From assembly GCA_014323795.1 (NCBI GenBank), contig JACONK010000007.1, positions 7,768 through 71,767 on the forward strand: 64,000 bases of DNA, in the 5' to 3' direction. The stretch is from Paracoccaceae bacterium (GTDB lineage Bacteria; Pseudomonadota; Alphaproteobacteria; Rhodobacterales; Rhodobacteraceae). The position numbers and the translations under genes were made by a program. Shown piece by piece: positions 35,747 through 45,338 of this stretch (positions within the stretch are counted from its first letter, which is position 1; every line of letters begins with the position of its first letter). The notes under the pieces are model-generated. The model had not been told where the DNA came from. It saw only the letters and a program-made list of their open reading frames with translations, and made no database searches.

Positions 35747-38089
35747 TCAACCCGTAAACCTGTTGTCCTTTGGAAATCCCCGCGGTGCCATGCGCCCTGC
35801 GCCCGCACGCTTGCCCATCCATTCCGCCACATCAGCCTGTGTTCGGGTTCTCCCTGCCGGATCCAACCAGCGCAGCCCTTGCGCCAATACAAAGGTCGTT
35901 ACATCACTCAACCCGCCGTCTTTGTACTTTTGCAGCCGCACACCCTTGCCGCGGGCCATCTGCGGCAGTTCGGACAGCGGAAAGACCAACACCTTGCGAT
36001 TTTCCCCCGCTACGGCAACATGATCCCCCTGTATCGGCCGACAGACGGAGGCATGCACGTCGCCGTGAACGTTCAAAACCTGCTTGCCGGCGCGGGTTCG
36101 GGCGATGGCTTCCGCCTCATCCACCGCAAAACCGTTCCCCGTGCTTGATGCGATCAACAGTTTCCGGGGCGACCGATGGGGGAAAAGCGCGACCATCTTT
36201 GCCTCATTCGGCAGGTCAACCATCAGGCGCAGCGGTTCTCCCATGCCACGCCCGCCAGGCAACAGACTTGCTGACAGCGTATAAAACCGCCCGTTCGAAC
36301 CGAACAGCAAAAGCCTGTCGGTGACCTGCGCATGAAAGATGAAGCGTGGGCCGTCGCCATCCCTGAACCTCAGCCCCTGGTCGAGAGCGATGTGCCCCTT
36401 CATTACCCGGATCCAACCCATGGCAGAGCAGATGACCGTGATCGGCTCCGGCTCGATCATGGCCGCTGGTGGCACTTTCCCGATCTCTGGTGCAGGTTTG
36501 ATCAACGTCCGCCGGGCGTCACCGTCAAACTCCCTGCCAAAGGTCTTGCGCAGTTGTTCCAGCTGCTCCCTGATCCGATCCGACTGCAGTTCCTCACTTG
36601 TCAAAACCGCATGCAGGCCGGATCGTTCCTCCAGCAGGTCGTCGCGCTCCTTGCGCAGCTCTGTTTCTTCGAGCCGGCGCAGGCTTTTCAGTCGCATGTT
36701 CAGAATCGCGTCAACCTGAACCCCGCTGAGTTCCCCGGACGGTGCCCCGCCGCCGGACAGCGGGCTTATGTAGTCATTTTCCTCCCGTGCCCGGCGGTGC
36801 TTCACGCCCCAGTGTTCAGCCAGCAGTGCATCATGCGGCATCGCATCATAGCGGATGATATCGATCACACGGTCAAGATTCAGAAACGCAACGATGTAAC
36901 CTTCCAAAACCTCCAGCCGCCGGGCTATTTTTCCCAGACGGAAGCGGCTCCGCCGCACAAGTACTTCGCGCCTGTGACAAAGGAACGCCTGCAGCACTTC
37001 TTTCAGGGAGCAAACCTTTGGTGTCCGACCGTCGATTAGCACGTTCAGATTCAGGCTGAACCGTGTTTCAAGATCGGACTGGCGGAACAGTGTTTCCATC
37101 AGCACCGTCTCATCCACCATCCTGGTGCGCGGCACCAGAACCAGGCGGATATCTTCGGCACTTTCATCGCGGATATCAGCCAGAATCGGGATTTTCCGGG
37201 CGTTGATCAAATCTGCGATTTTTTCGATCAACCTTGATTTCTGAACCTGGTAGGGGATCTCGGTGATCACGACCTGCCACTGTCCCCGGCCCAGGTTCTC
37301 TTTCTTCCATTTCGCACGCAAGCGGAAAGATCCGCGCCCGGTGCGATAGGCATCTGCAATGCTGTCATGCGGTTCCACCAGGACACCACCCGTTGGAAAA
37401 TCAGGGCCAGACACGAAGTCAAGCAATTTTCTGTCCGGCGTTCCCGGCTTCCTGATCAGTCGAATTGCCGCCATGCAAAGCTCACTAATATTGTGCGGCG
37501 GGATGTTGGTGGCCATGCCGACGGCGATTCCGGCGGCACCGTTTGCCAGAAGGTTCGGGAAGGCCGCAGGCAGTACCTCCGGTTCTGTCAGGGTGCCATC
37601 GTAGTTATCCCGGAAATCAACCGCGTCTTCGTTCAGCCCCTCCATCAGGGCCTCCGCCGCCATCGTCAGGCGTGCTTCCGTATAACGGCTCGCCGCCGGA
37701 TTATCACCGTCTACGTTGCCAAAATTACCCTGCCCGTCAACCAGCGGATAGCGCACATTGAAATCCTGGGCGAGCCGGGCCATCGCGTCATAGATCGCGC
37801 CATCCCCATGAGGGTGATAGTTCCCCATCACATCGCCCGAAATCTTTGACGATTTGCGGAACCGTCCGTCAGGGGTCAGACGCAGTTCCCTCATCGCATA
37901 AAGAATTCGCCGATGCACCGGCTTCAACCCGTCCCGGGCATCAGGCAAGGCCCGATGCATGATCGTGGATAGCGCATAGGTCAGATAGCGGTCGCTGATT
38001 GCCCTGCGCAAGGTTTCCGATGTTGGGATATCTCCTTCGTCTTCGCCCTCCGAATCCGGGGTATTGAGGTCATCCGACTGCTCTGCCAT
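35747..38089 (-). CDS. parC: DNA topoisomerase IV subunit A
   Basis: 780 residues from the ATG at 38089 (MAEQSDDLNTPDSEGEDEG). The breakage-reunion domain has RALPDARDGLKPVHRRILYA, the quinolone-determining region GNYHPHGDGAIYDAMARL, and the active-site tyrosine in AASRYTEARLT. The shorter C-terminal domain and acidic N-terminus fit ParC rather than GyrA. It decatenates daughter chromosomes together with ParE, which is not in this window. Confidence 0.96.
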   Translation of the reverse strand: MAEQSDDLNTPDSEGEDEGDIPTSETLRRAISDRYLTYALSTIMHRALPDARDGLKPVHRRILYAMRELRLTPDGRFRKSSKISGDVMGNYHPHGDGAIYDAMARLAQDFNVRYPLVDGQGNFGNVDGDNPAASRYTEARLTMAAEALMEGLNEDAVDFRDNYDGTLTEPEVLPAAFPNLLANGAAGIAVGMATNIPPHNISELCMAAIRLIRKPGTPDRKLLDFVSGPDFPTGGVLVEPHDSIADAYRTGRGSFRLRAKWKKENLGRGQWQVVITEIPYQVQKSRLIEKIADLINARKIPILADIRDESAEDIRLVLVPRTRMVDETVLMETLFRQSDLETRFSLNLNVLIDGRTPKVCSLKEVLQAFLCHRREVLVRRSRFRLGKIARRLEVLEGYIVAFLNLDRVIDIIRYDAMPHDALLAEHWGVKHRRAREENDYISPLSGGGAPSGELSGVQVDAILNMRLKSLRRLEETELRKERDDLLEERSGLHAVLTSEELQSDRIREQLEQLRKTFGREFDGDARRTLIKPAPEIGKVPPAAMIEPEPITVICSAMGWIRVMKGHIALDQGLRFRDGDGPRFIFHAQVTDRLLLFGSNGRFYTLSASLLPGGRGMGEPLRLMVDLPNEAKMVALFPHRSPRKLLIASSTGNGFAVDEAEAIARTRAGKQVLNVHGDVHASVCRPIQGDHVAVAGENRKVLVFPLSELPQMARGKGVRLQKYKDGGLSDVTTFVLAQGLRWLDPAGRTRTQADVAEWMGKRAGAGRMAPRGFPKDNRFTG

Positions 38090-38683
38090 AAGAAGGGGGA
38101 ATACCCCGTCCGAAGCTGGTCGTAAACCCAATCAGACATTGGTTCGGGATACTGGCCTGCAATCCCGGACCGGGATGCACAGATACGGATGAGCGGGCCA
38201 GTATGGCGGCGGCACCGGCAGGGGTTGCGATTCGTTCATGCTTTCGGCGATAATATGCTGGCCCCGGACCAGCCGGCCACAGGCGAAAACCACAGGCGAA
38301 AACGAAGGGGTGCAGACCATTGCAGAGGCATTTGTCTTGCGTACCCGGCTTTCATGCCCGCCAATGTCACCGGGTACATGCTTCGAAAGTTGCTCCGACA
38401 CCTTTAAAGGCAGGGCTGCGCGGCATTCATTTCAGCCTGATACAACCGGGCCCGATCCGCATTGATTCTCGAAACAACGCCATGCTGCCCAGGGCCGACA
38501 CCTGCAAAAACCGGGCGGATCGGAGCGGAAGGCATCCTGCGGCGACAGTTGCCCGCCCGCACCCCTGAAGCACTGTTCCACCATGTGCAAACCAAACATG
38601 GTTTTCTGGAGTATACGTGCTATGTCGCAGGCTATCGCAATCTTGGCGGTCCTTGTCGCAGGCCGGAGAAAAGGGGCATACCA
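38090..38683. other. 590 bp gap upstream of parC
   Basis: No convincing gene in either strand; several small frames are random-looking. It contains the divergent promoters for parC and for the twin-membrane gene and cobalamin gene to the right. Confidence 0.5.
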
Positions 38684-38887
38684 GTGAACACGTTATATAT
38701 CCTGGTTGTGATCACAATCCTGGCGGTCCTTATCGTATTGATGATCGGGCTCGGCGGATTTATGGGCGGCGGAGAGTTCAACCGGAAATATGGCAACAGG
38801 CTGATGCGCTGGCGCGTTATTCTGCAGGGGGTGGCGGTCATACTTATACTTATCCTTGTCGCCTTGCGCGGTACAACGGGGAGCTGA
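38684..38887 (+). CDS. Twin transmembrane domain protein (HIG1-like)
   Basis: 67 residues with two hydrophobic helices (LYILVVITILAVLIVLMIGLG and VILQGVAVILILILVALRG) joined by a loop with GGEFNRKYGNRLMRWR. This small protein directly before a cobalamin adenosyltransferase gene is common in Rhodobacterales. The GTG at 38684 is the family-consistent start, with AAGGGG upstream. Function is unknown; the loop resembles HIG_1 domains of respiratory supercomplex factors. Confidence 0.8.
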   Translation: MNTLYILVVITILAVLIVLMIGLGGFMGGGEFNRKYGNRLMRWRVILQGVAVILILILVALRGTTGS

Positions 38888-38890
38888 TCC

Positions 38891-39463
38891 ATGGTGGTGC
38901 TGAGCAAGATCTACACGCGCACCGGCGACCGGGGCGACACCGCGCTCGGGAACGGGGTTCGGGTTGCGAAGTATTGTGCACGGGTAGATGCCTACGGCAC
39001 TGTCGACGAATGCAACGCCACCGTCGGGCTGGCCCGCCAGCATTCAGACGGTGACATGGATACCGCCCTGTCACGCATCCAGAATGACCTTTTCGATCTT
39101 GGCGCGGACATGTGCCGGCCGGATATGGAAAAGGATGCCGAAGCACAATACCCGCCGCTGCGCCTGACCGACGCCCAATTGGAACGGCTGGAATCCGAGA
39201 TTGACATCATGAACGCCAACCTCGCCCCCCTGCGCAGCTTCATCCTGCCGGGTGGATCTGCGCTCGCCGCGCAGCTGCACCTCTGCCGCACGGTCTGCCG
39301 CCGGGCCGAACGCCTCGCGGTGAAGCTGGGTGCACGGGAAAGTATCAACGAGGTGGCGGTCAAATACCTCAACCGCCTCAGCGACTGGTTCTTTGTGGCA
39401 GGCCGGGTCGCCAACAGCAATGGCGGCAAAGATGTGCTGTGGGTTCCGGGTGCCAACCGCTGA
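38891..39463 (+). CDS. ATP:cob(I)alamin adenosyltransferase, PduO type
   Basis: 190 residues. The PduO-type ATP-binding N-terminus is TRTGDRGDTALG; further blocks are VDAYGTVDECNATVGLAR, FILPGGSALAAQLHLCRTV and VKYLNRLSDWFFVAGR. It makes adenosylcobalamin from cob(I)alamin for mutases and reductases. It starts 3 bp after the twin-membrane gene. The downstream etfBA genes often seen here are absent; ETF-QO is 8 kb away. Confidence 0.95.
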   Translation: MVVLSKIYTRTGDRGDTALGNGVRVAKYCARVDAYGTVDECNATVGLARQHSDGDMDTALSRIQNDLFDLGADMCRPDMEKDAEAQYPPLRLTDAQLERLESEIDIMNANLAPLRSFILPGGSALAAQLHLCRTVCRRAERLAVKLGARESINEVAVKYLNRLSDWFFVAGRVANSNGGKDVLWVPGANR

Positions 39464-40065
39464 GATCAAAAACAGTGCCCGGATACGGCCTGCCGGAACA
39501 GGCATCGTGGTTCTGTGCAGATTCTGTCCTGTCTGACATGCCTCTCCTGTGCCGCCCCATGATGGCGAAGAATCCGGTGTGCCAACATAACGGCTATGCG
39601 GTTGCGCTGGTGTCGCAGGAGATCTGCTATTCCTGCGTGGCGGGCTTTTGTGCCAGTATGCACATGTTTGCGTACAATGGTCGAACAACCAGGGCGGGAT
39701 CATCCCTTGGTGCATCGTTGAAACGGAACAGGATATGGCAGGACCGCGCCGCGCATGTGGCCGTGCGGTTTGTGGCCCGCTTCCGCACAGCCCTGTTTCA
39801 TTTGTCAGGATCAGATTTCCGGCACGTGTGATTCGCATGATACAGACCTGATCGCCTGGACGGATGAGAACGGACACACCATTGCCGATCAGTGTGGTCA
39901 AATGTCAGGTCATGTGTAGCGGCAGATGGCTGGTGCCGGATGGACAGCAGCAAGTGCTCTTTCGCAGAAAGAAATCCGATTTGGCGACCGTGCAACCGGC
40001 AATACCGGAGCGGATCACATCACACATGCAGGTCATGGCTCAAGCCGATTATTCAGTCGGAAATA
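39464..40065. other. 600 bp gap with protein-like scraps
   Basis: Short stretches such as DLIAWTDENGHTIADQCGQM on the plus strand read like protein but lie in small frames broken by stops. They may be remnants of a lost gene between the adenosyltransferase gene and tag. I cannot assign them to a family. Confidence 0.35.
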
Positions 40066-40638
40066 TCAGCCCCGATTTATCTTCATCACTTCCGCATGGC
40101 GAAAGCACCCGGCCAGATGGTTGTTCATGAGCCCGCATGCCTCCATCCAGGCGTAGACAATTACAGGCCCGGCAAAAGTGAAGCCGCGGGCCCGCAGATC
40201 TTTGCTGATGCGCGTACTTAACACGTTCTGCGTCGGGACATCTGCCTGGGAAGTATAGTGATTCTGTAATGGCGTACCGTCTACGTAATCCCAGATCAGC
40301 GGGGCAAATCCCGGCCCCGTTTCTTCCAGTTCCAGCCAGATTTGCGCCCCCTTCACAGCGGATTCGATCTTGCCGCGGTGCCGGATGATACCCGGATCAG
40401 CTAAAAGCTGATCCACTTCCGCCGCAGTCATCCGCGCCACCCGCACCGGGTCAAATCCGTGAAACGCCTGCCGAAAAGCATCCCGCTTTTTCAGGATTGT
40501 CAGCCAGCTGAGACCTGCCTGAAACCCGTCCAGGACAAGCTTTTCCCACAGCGCACGGCTGTCGAATTCCGGGACGCCCCATTCCGTGTCATGGTAGTCC
40601 ACGTATATTTTGAGTGCGCCGCACCACCCGCATCTCAT
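40066..40638 (-). CDS. tag: DNA-3-methyladenine glycosylase I
   Basis: 190 residues. It starts MRCGWCGALKIYVDYHDTEW and has the zinc ligands Cys (CGWC), His (YHDTEWG) and the terminal NNHLAGCFRH. The helix-hairpin-helix core contains FQAGLSWLTILKKRDAFR. It removes 3-methyladenine from DNA in base-excision repair. Confidence 0.97.
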   Translation of the reverse strand: MRCGWCGALKIYVDYHDTEWGVPEFDSRALWEKLVLDGFQAGLSWLTILKKRDAFRQAFHGFDPVRVARMTAAEVDQLLADPGIIRHRGKIESAVKGAQIWLELEETGPGFAPLIWDYVDGTPLQNHYTSQADVPTQNVLSTRISKDLRARGFTFAGPVIVYAWMEACGLMNNHLAGCFRHAEVMKINRG

Positions 40639-40985
40639 GGTTATCCGACCCTTTCAAGACTCAAGTTTAATCTTTTTTAAATAAGACAAAATATGAATTT
40701 AAAACCGTATCATATCCACCGGCTTCATACCGTTGTCAGACATCGGGATTCTGAGTAGAACCGCGTGAACCGGATACTTCCTGCAGAACTTGATATTTTC
40801 TTTCGCGGGTCACCTTTTGGTATCAGCAAAAGACCGGCTGTATCCCGGTTACGACACGATTCCCCTTGCACCCGAAAACCTGACGGGTATAGGAGGTCAC
40901 AAGTTCACAATTCCGTTTCGGCGGTCGCGCTGGGAAGACAAGGTTGCCGCGCGGAACCCGGACGCCAATCGAAAGCACACCATAA
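40639..40985. promoter_or_regulatory. Divergent promoter region between tag and phaA
   Basis: About 350 bp. An AT-rich tract at 40665-40705 is the likely promoter core. No phaR-like gene or convincing operator is visible. Confidence 0.4.
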
Positions 40986-42161
40986 ATGACCAATGTTGTT
41001 ATCGCCTCAGCCGCACGGACACCCGTTGGATCTTTTCTCGGCAGTTTCGCAGACACCCCGGCCCATGACCTGGGCGCGGAGGCAATCAAGGCTGCGCTCA
41101 AGCGGGCAGACGTCCCTGCCGCGGACGTGTCCGAGACAATCCTGGGCCAGGTACTGACTGCTGCACAAGGCCAGAACCCGGCACGTCAGGCACATATAAA
41201 CGCGGGCCTTCCGGCTGAATCGGCAGCTTGGGGGATCAATCAGGTTTGCGGTTCTGGCCTGCGGGCCGTGGCCATCGGCGCACAGCACATTCAGCTTGGC
41301 GATGCGGGTGTCGTTGTGGCCGGCGGGCAGGAAAACATGTCCATGGCCCCTCATGCCGCCGCCCTGCGTCAGGGTCGGAAAATGGGCGACATGTCCTGTA
41401 CCGATACAATGATCAAAGATGGCCTGTGGGACGCCTTCAACGGCTACCACATGGGCCAGACCGCCGAAAACGTGGCGGAGCAGTGGCAGATCAGCCGCGA
41501 TCAGCAGGATGAATTCGCCGTTGCCAGCCAGAACAAGGCAGAAGCTGCCCAGAAGGCTGGCAAATTCATCGCCGAAATTGCGCCCTGCACGGTGAAAACC
41601 CGCAAAGGCGATATCGTAGTCGATACAGATGAATACATCCGCCACGGGGTCGGCATGGAAGCCCTTCGGAAATTGCGCCCGGCCTTCACCAAAGCCGGCT
41701 CCGTCACCGCCGCCAACGCCTCCGGCCTGAATGACGGCGCGGCAGCAGCCGTGCTGATGAGCGCGAAAGAAGCCGAAAAGCGCGGCATCACGCCGCTGGC
41801 ACGGATCGCATCCTACGCGACCGCAGGGCTTGACCCTTCAATCATGGGCGTCGGTCCGATCTACGCTTCGCGTAAAGCACTCGACAGGGCGGGCTGGTCG
41901 GTGTCCGAGCTCGACCTCGTTGAAGCGAATGAAGCTTTCGCCGCCCAGGCCTGTGCCGTAAACCAGGAAATGGGCTGGGACTCGGGGATTGTGAACGTGA
42001 ACGGCGGCGCAATTGCCATCGGCCACCCGATCGGTGCATCCGGCTGTCGCATCCTGACAACGCTGCTCTACGAGATGCAGTGCCGTGACGCCAAAAAAGG
42101 CCTCGCCACGCTGTGCATCGGGGGCGGCATGGGTGTTGCCATGTGCCTCGAGCGCCAATAA
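40986..42161 (+). CDS. phaA: Acetyl-CoA C-acetyltransferase (beta-ketothiolase)
   Basis: 391 residues. Thiolase motifs are the nucleophilic cysteine in [44 protein letters not shown] with the catalytic histidine, and [15 protein letters not shown] with the second cysteine. It condenses two acetyl-CoA molecules as the first step of polyhydroxybutyrate synthesis. phaB follows after 97 bp. Confidence 0.96.
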   Translation: MTNVVIASAARTPVGSFLGSFADTPAHDLGAEAIKAALKRADVPAADVSETILGQVLTAAQGQNPARQAHINAGLPAESAAWGINQVCGSGLRAVAIGAQHIQLGDAGVVVAGGQENMSMAPHAAALRQGRKMGDMSCTDTMIKDGLWDAFNGYHMGQTAENVAEQWQISRDQQDEFAVASQNKAEAAQKAGKFIAEIAPCTVKTRKGDIVVDTDEYIRHGVGMEALRKLRPAFTKAGSVTAANASGLNDGAAAAVLMSAKEAEKRGITPLARIASYATAGLDPSIMGVGPIYASRKALDRAGWSVSELDLVEANEAFAAQACAVNQEMGWDSGIVNVNGGAIAIGHPIGASGCRILTTLLYEMQCRDAKKGLATLCIGGGMGVAMCLERQ

Positions 42162-42175
42162 CCGGCTATCGTGCG

Positions 42176-42209
42176 AAATTGCTGCGTAATAATATTTATG
42201 CAGCAATTT
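42176..42209 (+). terminator. Hairpin between phaA and phaB
   Basis: A perfect 10 bp stem (AAATTGCTGC / GCAGCAATTT) encloses a 14-base AT-rich loop, followed by TCC. It may act as a weak terminator, attenuator or RNA-processing site that sets the ratio of phaA to phaB. Confidence 0.6.
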
Positions 42210-42258
42210 TCCTGTTTGTAACAACCCGCAGCCTTAGCAAATCCGAATGGAGATTGAA

Positions 42259-42981
42259 ATGACAAGAACAGCACTCGTCACCGGCGGCAGCCGCGGTATC
42301 GGCGCAGCAATTTCGAAAGAGCTGAAGGCCCAGGGCTACGCGGTCGCCGCCACCTACGCCGGCAATGACGAAAAAGCCGCCGCCTTCACGGCAGAGACCG
42401 GTATCAGAACCCACAAGTGGGACGTGGCTGATTACGAATCATCCAGGGTTGGCCTTGCACATGTGGAAGCTGATCTTGGCCCGATTGACATCGTGGTCGC
42501 CAACGCGGGTATCACCCGGGACGCGCCTTTCCATAAAATGACTCCGGAACAATGGCGCGAAGTTATCGACACCAATCTGACCGGAGTCTTCAATACAGTG
42601 CACCCGGTCTGGCCCGGTATGCGCGAACGCAGGTTCGGCCGTATCGTCGTGATTTCATCAATCAACGGTCAAAAGGGACAGTTCGCCCAGGTTAATTACG
42701 CGGCGACCAAAGCCGGTGACCTCGGCATCGTGAAATCGCTCGCACAGGAAGGCGCACGCAACAACATCACCGCCAACGCCATCTGCCCTGGCTACATCGC
42801 AACCGATATGGTCATGGCCGTGCCGGAAGCAGTACGTGATTCCATCATCGCCCAAATCCCGGCGGGCCGTCTGGGTAAGCCGGAAGAAATTGCGCGCTGC
42901 GTGTCTTTCCTGGTCTCTGATGAGGCGCAATTCGTGAACGGCTCCACCATCACCGCAAACGGAGGGCAGTATTTCGTCTGA
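42259..42981 (+). CDS. phaB: Acetoacetyl-CoA reductase
   Basis: 240 residues from the ATG at 42259 (GGAG 6 nt upstream). SDR motifs: TGGSRGIGAAIS, VANAGITRDAPFHKM, the catalytic SINGQKGQFAQVNYAATKAG and NAICPGYIATDMV. It reduces acetoacetyl-CoA to (R)-3-hydroxybutyryl-CoA for polyhydroxybutyrate. The polymerase phaC is not in this window. Confidence 0.96.
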   Translation: MTRTALVTGGSRGIGAAISKELKAQGYAVAATYAGNDEKAAAFTAETGIRTHKWDVADYESSRVGLAHVEADLGPIDIVVANAGITRDAPFHKMTPEQWREVIDTNLTGVFNTVHPVWPGMRERRFGRIVVISSINGQKGQFAQVNYAATKAGDLGIVKSLAQEGARNNITANAICPGYIATDMVMAVPEAVRDSIIAQIPAGRLGKPEEIARCVSFLVSDEAQFVNGSTITANGGQYFV

Positions 42982-43054
42982 TCATGTAATCTCATGTTTC
43001 GGGATACCACGCCCCCGCAGCCTTTTCTTTTCCAGGCTGGCTGAACTTTGCCTG

Positions 43055-43219
43055 TCAGGATGACAAGCGCAGGATTTCTTCCTTAATACGGAGCTTTTGT
43101 TTCTTAAGCATTACGATCTCCTGATCATTTGATCCCGGTGATCGTTGGACCTGTTCAACCTTCCGGGAAAGTTGCTGATGCTTCTTTCTGAGTTTAGAAA
43201 TGTGAGTGCTCACACTCAT
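43055..43219 (-). CDS. DUF465 (YdcH-like) small coiled-coil protein
   Basis: 54 residues, mostly charged and helical, with HISKLRKKHQQLSRKVEQ and MLKKQKLRIKEEI, the pattern of DUF465. The ATG at 43219 is preceded by GGAGG, which excludes the upstream starts. Function unknown. Confidence 0.8.
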   Translation of the reverse strand: MSVSTHISKLRKKHQQLSRKVEQVQRSPGSNDQEIVMLKKQKLRIKEEILRLSS

Positions 43220-43308
43220 GCAGACCTCCATTTTTAACAAGCAGGCTCAATAAAGCACGGATTTGGCTACTGAGCCATCGATTCGGTGTAAATGAATTAT
43301 TCCCCGGA

Positions 43309-44055
43309 TCAGCCCAAAGGCAAGGCTGAACCATCGCGCAAAATTGCACGGGCGGCGGCAGAAAAATCATCCCCGTCAGTGACATGAACCGGGCCGTCGT
43401 GAACGTGAAAGGGTGGCAAAAGCACCAATGGTGTGCGCGAAGTTTTTTTTGCCTGCACCAAAACGCGCCCGGCAGACCGCCCCCCGCGCGCCGCAATCGG
43501 CAGAATCCTGATGCCCCCCGCCCGGTCACCAAGTCCCGCCACGATATCCCCAAAACGCTCCACCCGCTGGATGATTGTGATCGTCCCTTTGGGCTTCAGC
43601 CTGCGCAGGGCAAAATCGCACCAATCGATGAGGGACAAGGTTTCTACCCGGGCCGTTGCGCACCCGGTATCGTGCGGGCAGATGACCCGGCCACCCTCAA
43701 AAAAGGGGGGGTTGAGGATCACATGGTCGAAATTCTGAGCCGCAAGCCCCGGCGGCAGGCGGGCGATGTCTGCGACAGCGACCTCCAGAGACAGGCCATT
43801 TGCCGCCGCATTCAGACGTGCCAGTTCGGCATAGGCGGGCTGTACCTCCACCCCGGTGACCGTCACGCCTGGCACCCGTTGGGCGAGGCAAAGCGCGGCA
43901 ACGCCCACACCGCAGCCAAGGTCCAGAACGTTGTCGCCCGTGGTTGCCGGACAGGCTGCCGCCAGAAACACCGGTTCCGTGGCTGCACGGTATCCGGTGG
44001 CAGGCTGTTCCAGAACCAGCCTGCCCCCCAGAAACCCGTCATGCGTTGTTTTCAT
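43309..44055 (-). CDS. tRNA1(Val) (adenine-N6)-methyltransferase-like protein
   Basis: 248 residues. The SAM-binding motif I is VLDLGCGVGVAALCLA and the catalytic N6-adenine motif NPPF occurs in HVILNPPFFEGG. The start MKTTHDGFLGGRLVLEQPA is typical of the TrmN6/YfiC-like group. It overlaps the DUF2007 gene by 4 bp. Confidence 0.85.
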   Translation of the reverse strand: MKTTHDGFLGGRLVLEQPATGYRAATEPVFLAAACPATTGDNVLDLGCGVGVAALCLAQRVPGVTVTGVEVQPAYAELARLNAAANGLSLEVAVADIARLPPGLAAQNFDHVILNPPFFEGGRVICPHDTGCATARVETLSLIDWCDFALRRLKPKGTITIIQRVERFGDIVAGLGDRAGGIRILPIAARGGRSAGRVLVQAKKTSRTPLVLLPPFHVHDGPVHVTDGDDFSAAARAILRDGSALPLG

Positions 44056-44276
44056 CGGGTTTCCGGGGGCAAGTCGATGGCATTGTCGCGCAAGATAGCG
44101 CGGGCACGAAAATAGTGCCGGTCCGCTACCATTACGCGGCGCGGCATCACGCCGATAGCCCCTTCCAAAAGGCTCATATAGACGTCCAGATCAAAGCACT
44201 CTATATCTTCAGCCCGGAGGAGTGCCGATGCGAAGGCAACAATTGTCGGGTCATTGGTGCGCAAAATCTCTTTCAT
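44052..44276 (-). CDS. DUF2007 protein
   Basis: 74 residues of the putative signal-transducing DUF2007 family (MKEILRTNDPTIVAFASALL and later RRVMVADRHYFRARAIL). It is translationally coupled to the methyltransferase. Function unknown. Confidence 0.85.
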   Translation of the reverse strand: MKEILRTNDPTIVAFASALLRAEDIECFDLDVYMSLLEGAIGVMPRRVMVADRHYFRARAILRDNAIDLPPETR

Positions 44277-44332
44277 GGTTCCGGATTAAAGACGCCCCCG
44301 GGAATTGTCGAGCCACAAGGAATAAAGCCAGG

Positions 44333-45331
44333 GTGAACATCCCGGATCAGATTCAGCCGCAGGACCGGTTGGCGGCACTGCTTGCACCTGAAATCGCGCA
44401 GGTAAACACCCTTGTGCGGGAGCGGATGGCATCCGAGTACGCGCCGCGCATCCCGGAAGTCACAGCGCATCTGGTGGAGGCTGGTGGCAAGCGCCTGCGC
44501 CCGATGCTGACGCTCGCCACCGCACGGCTCTGCGGCTACGACGGCCCCTACCACATCCACTTGGCGGCGACGGTGGAATTTATCCACACCGCCACACTGC
44601 TGCACGACGACGTGGTCGATGAAAGCCGGCAACGCCGGGGGCGACCCACGGCAAATCTCCTGTGGGGCAACCGATCTTCCGTGCTGGTGGGTGACTACCT
44701 GTTTTCCCGCAGTTTTCAGTTGATGGTCGAAACCGGATCCATGCGTGTGCTTGGCATCCTCGCCAAAACCTCTGCCACCATTGCGGAAGGTGAAGTGTTG
44801 CAATTGTCTGCGGCCGGCAATCTGGCGACAAACGAAAACATTTACATGCATATCATTCGCAGCAAGACAGCCGCGCTTTTCTCTGCCGCGGCAGAAGTCG
44901 GTGGGGTGATCGCAGGCGCGGATAAGGCGATAACGAAAGCACTCTTCGATTACGGTAACGCACTGGGAATTGCTTTTCAGATCGTTGACGACCTGCTTGA
45001 TTACGGCGGCGTATCCGCCGCACTCGGCAAGAACATCGGCGACGATTTTCGGGATCAAAAGCTGACGCTGCCGGTGATCAAAGCCGTGGCGCGGGCAGAT
45101 ACACAAGAGCGCACGTTCTGGGCCAGGGTAATGGGAAGCGGCCAGCAGCACGAGGGCGACCTTGACCAGGCCCTGTCACTGATGGCCCGGCACAACACAC
45201 TGGAGGAAACGCATCAGGCGGCCCGGTCATGGGCCGCGAAATCACGCGAGGCACTGGAAACCGTGCCGGACAGCGACCTGAAAAAACTGCTGTCCGACCT
45301 GTCGGATTTCGCTGTCAGCCGAATCGGCTGA
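44333..45331 (+). CDS. Polyprenyl (octa-/decaprenyl) diphosphate synthase
   Basis: About 332 residues from the GTG at 44333; the frame upstream is not family-like. The first aspartate-rich motif is DDVVDESRQRRG (DDxxD) and the second is DDLLDYGG; GGKRLRPML and GNALGIAFQIVDD are further markers. It makes the ubiquinone side chain. Confidence 0.95.
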   Translation: MNIPDQIQPQDRLAALLAPEIAQVNTLVRERMASEYAPRIPEVTAHLVEAGGKRLRPMLTLATARLCGYDGPYHIHLAATVEFIHTATLLHDDVVDESRQRRGRPTANLLWGNRSSVLVGDYLFSRSFQLMVETGSMRVLGILAKTSATIAEGEVLQLSAAGNLATNENIYMHIIRSKTAALFSAAAEVGGVIAGADKAITKALFDYGNALGIAFQIVDDLLDYGGVSAALGKNIGDDFRDQKLTLPVIKAVARADTQERTFWARVMGSGQQHEGDLDQALSLMARHNTLEETHQAARSWAAKSREALETVPDSDLKKLLSDLSDFAVSRIG

Positions 45332-45338
45332 CCGGCCG

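Noticed and set aside
39071-39901. 276-codon minus-strand frame overlapping the cobalamin adenosyltransferase
   Set aside because: Mostly antisense to the adenosyltransferase gene; the rest is low-information sequence.
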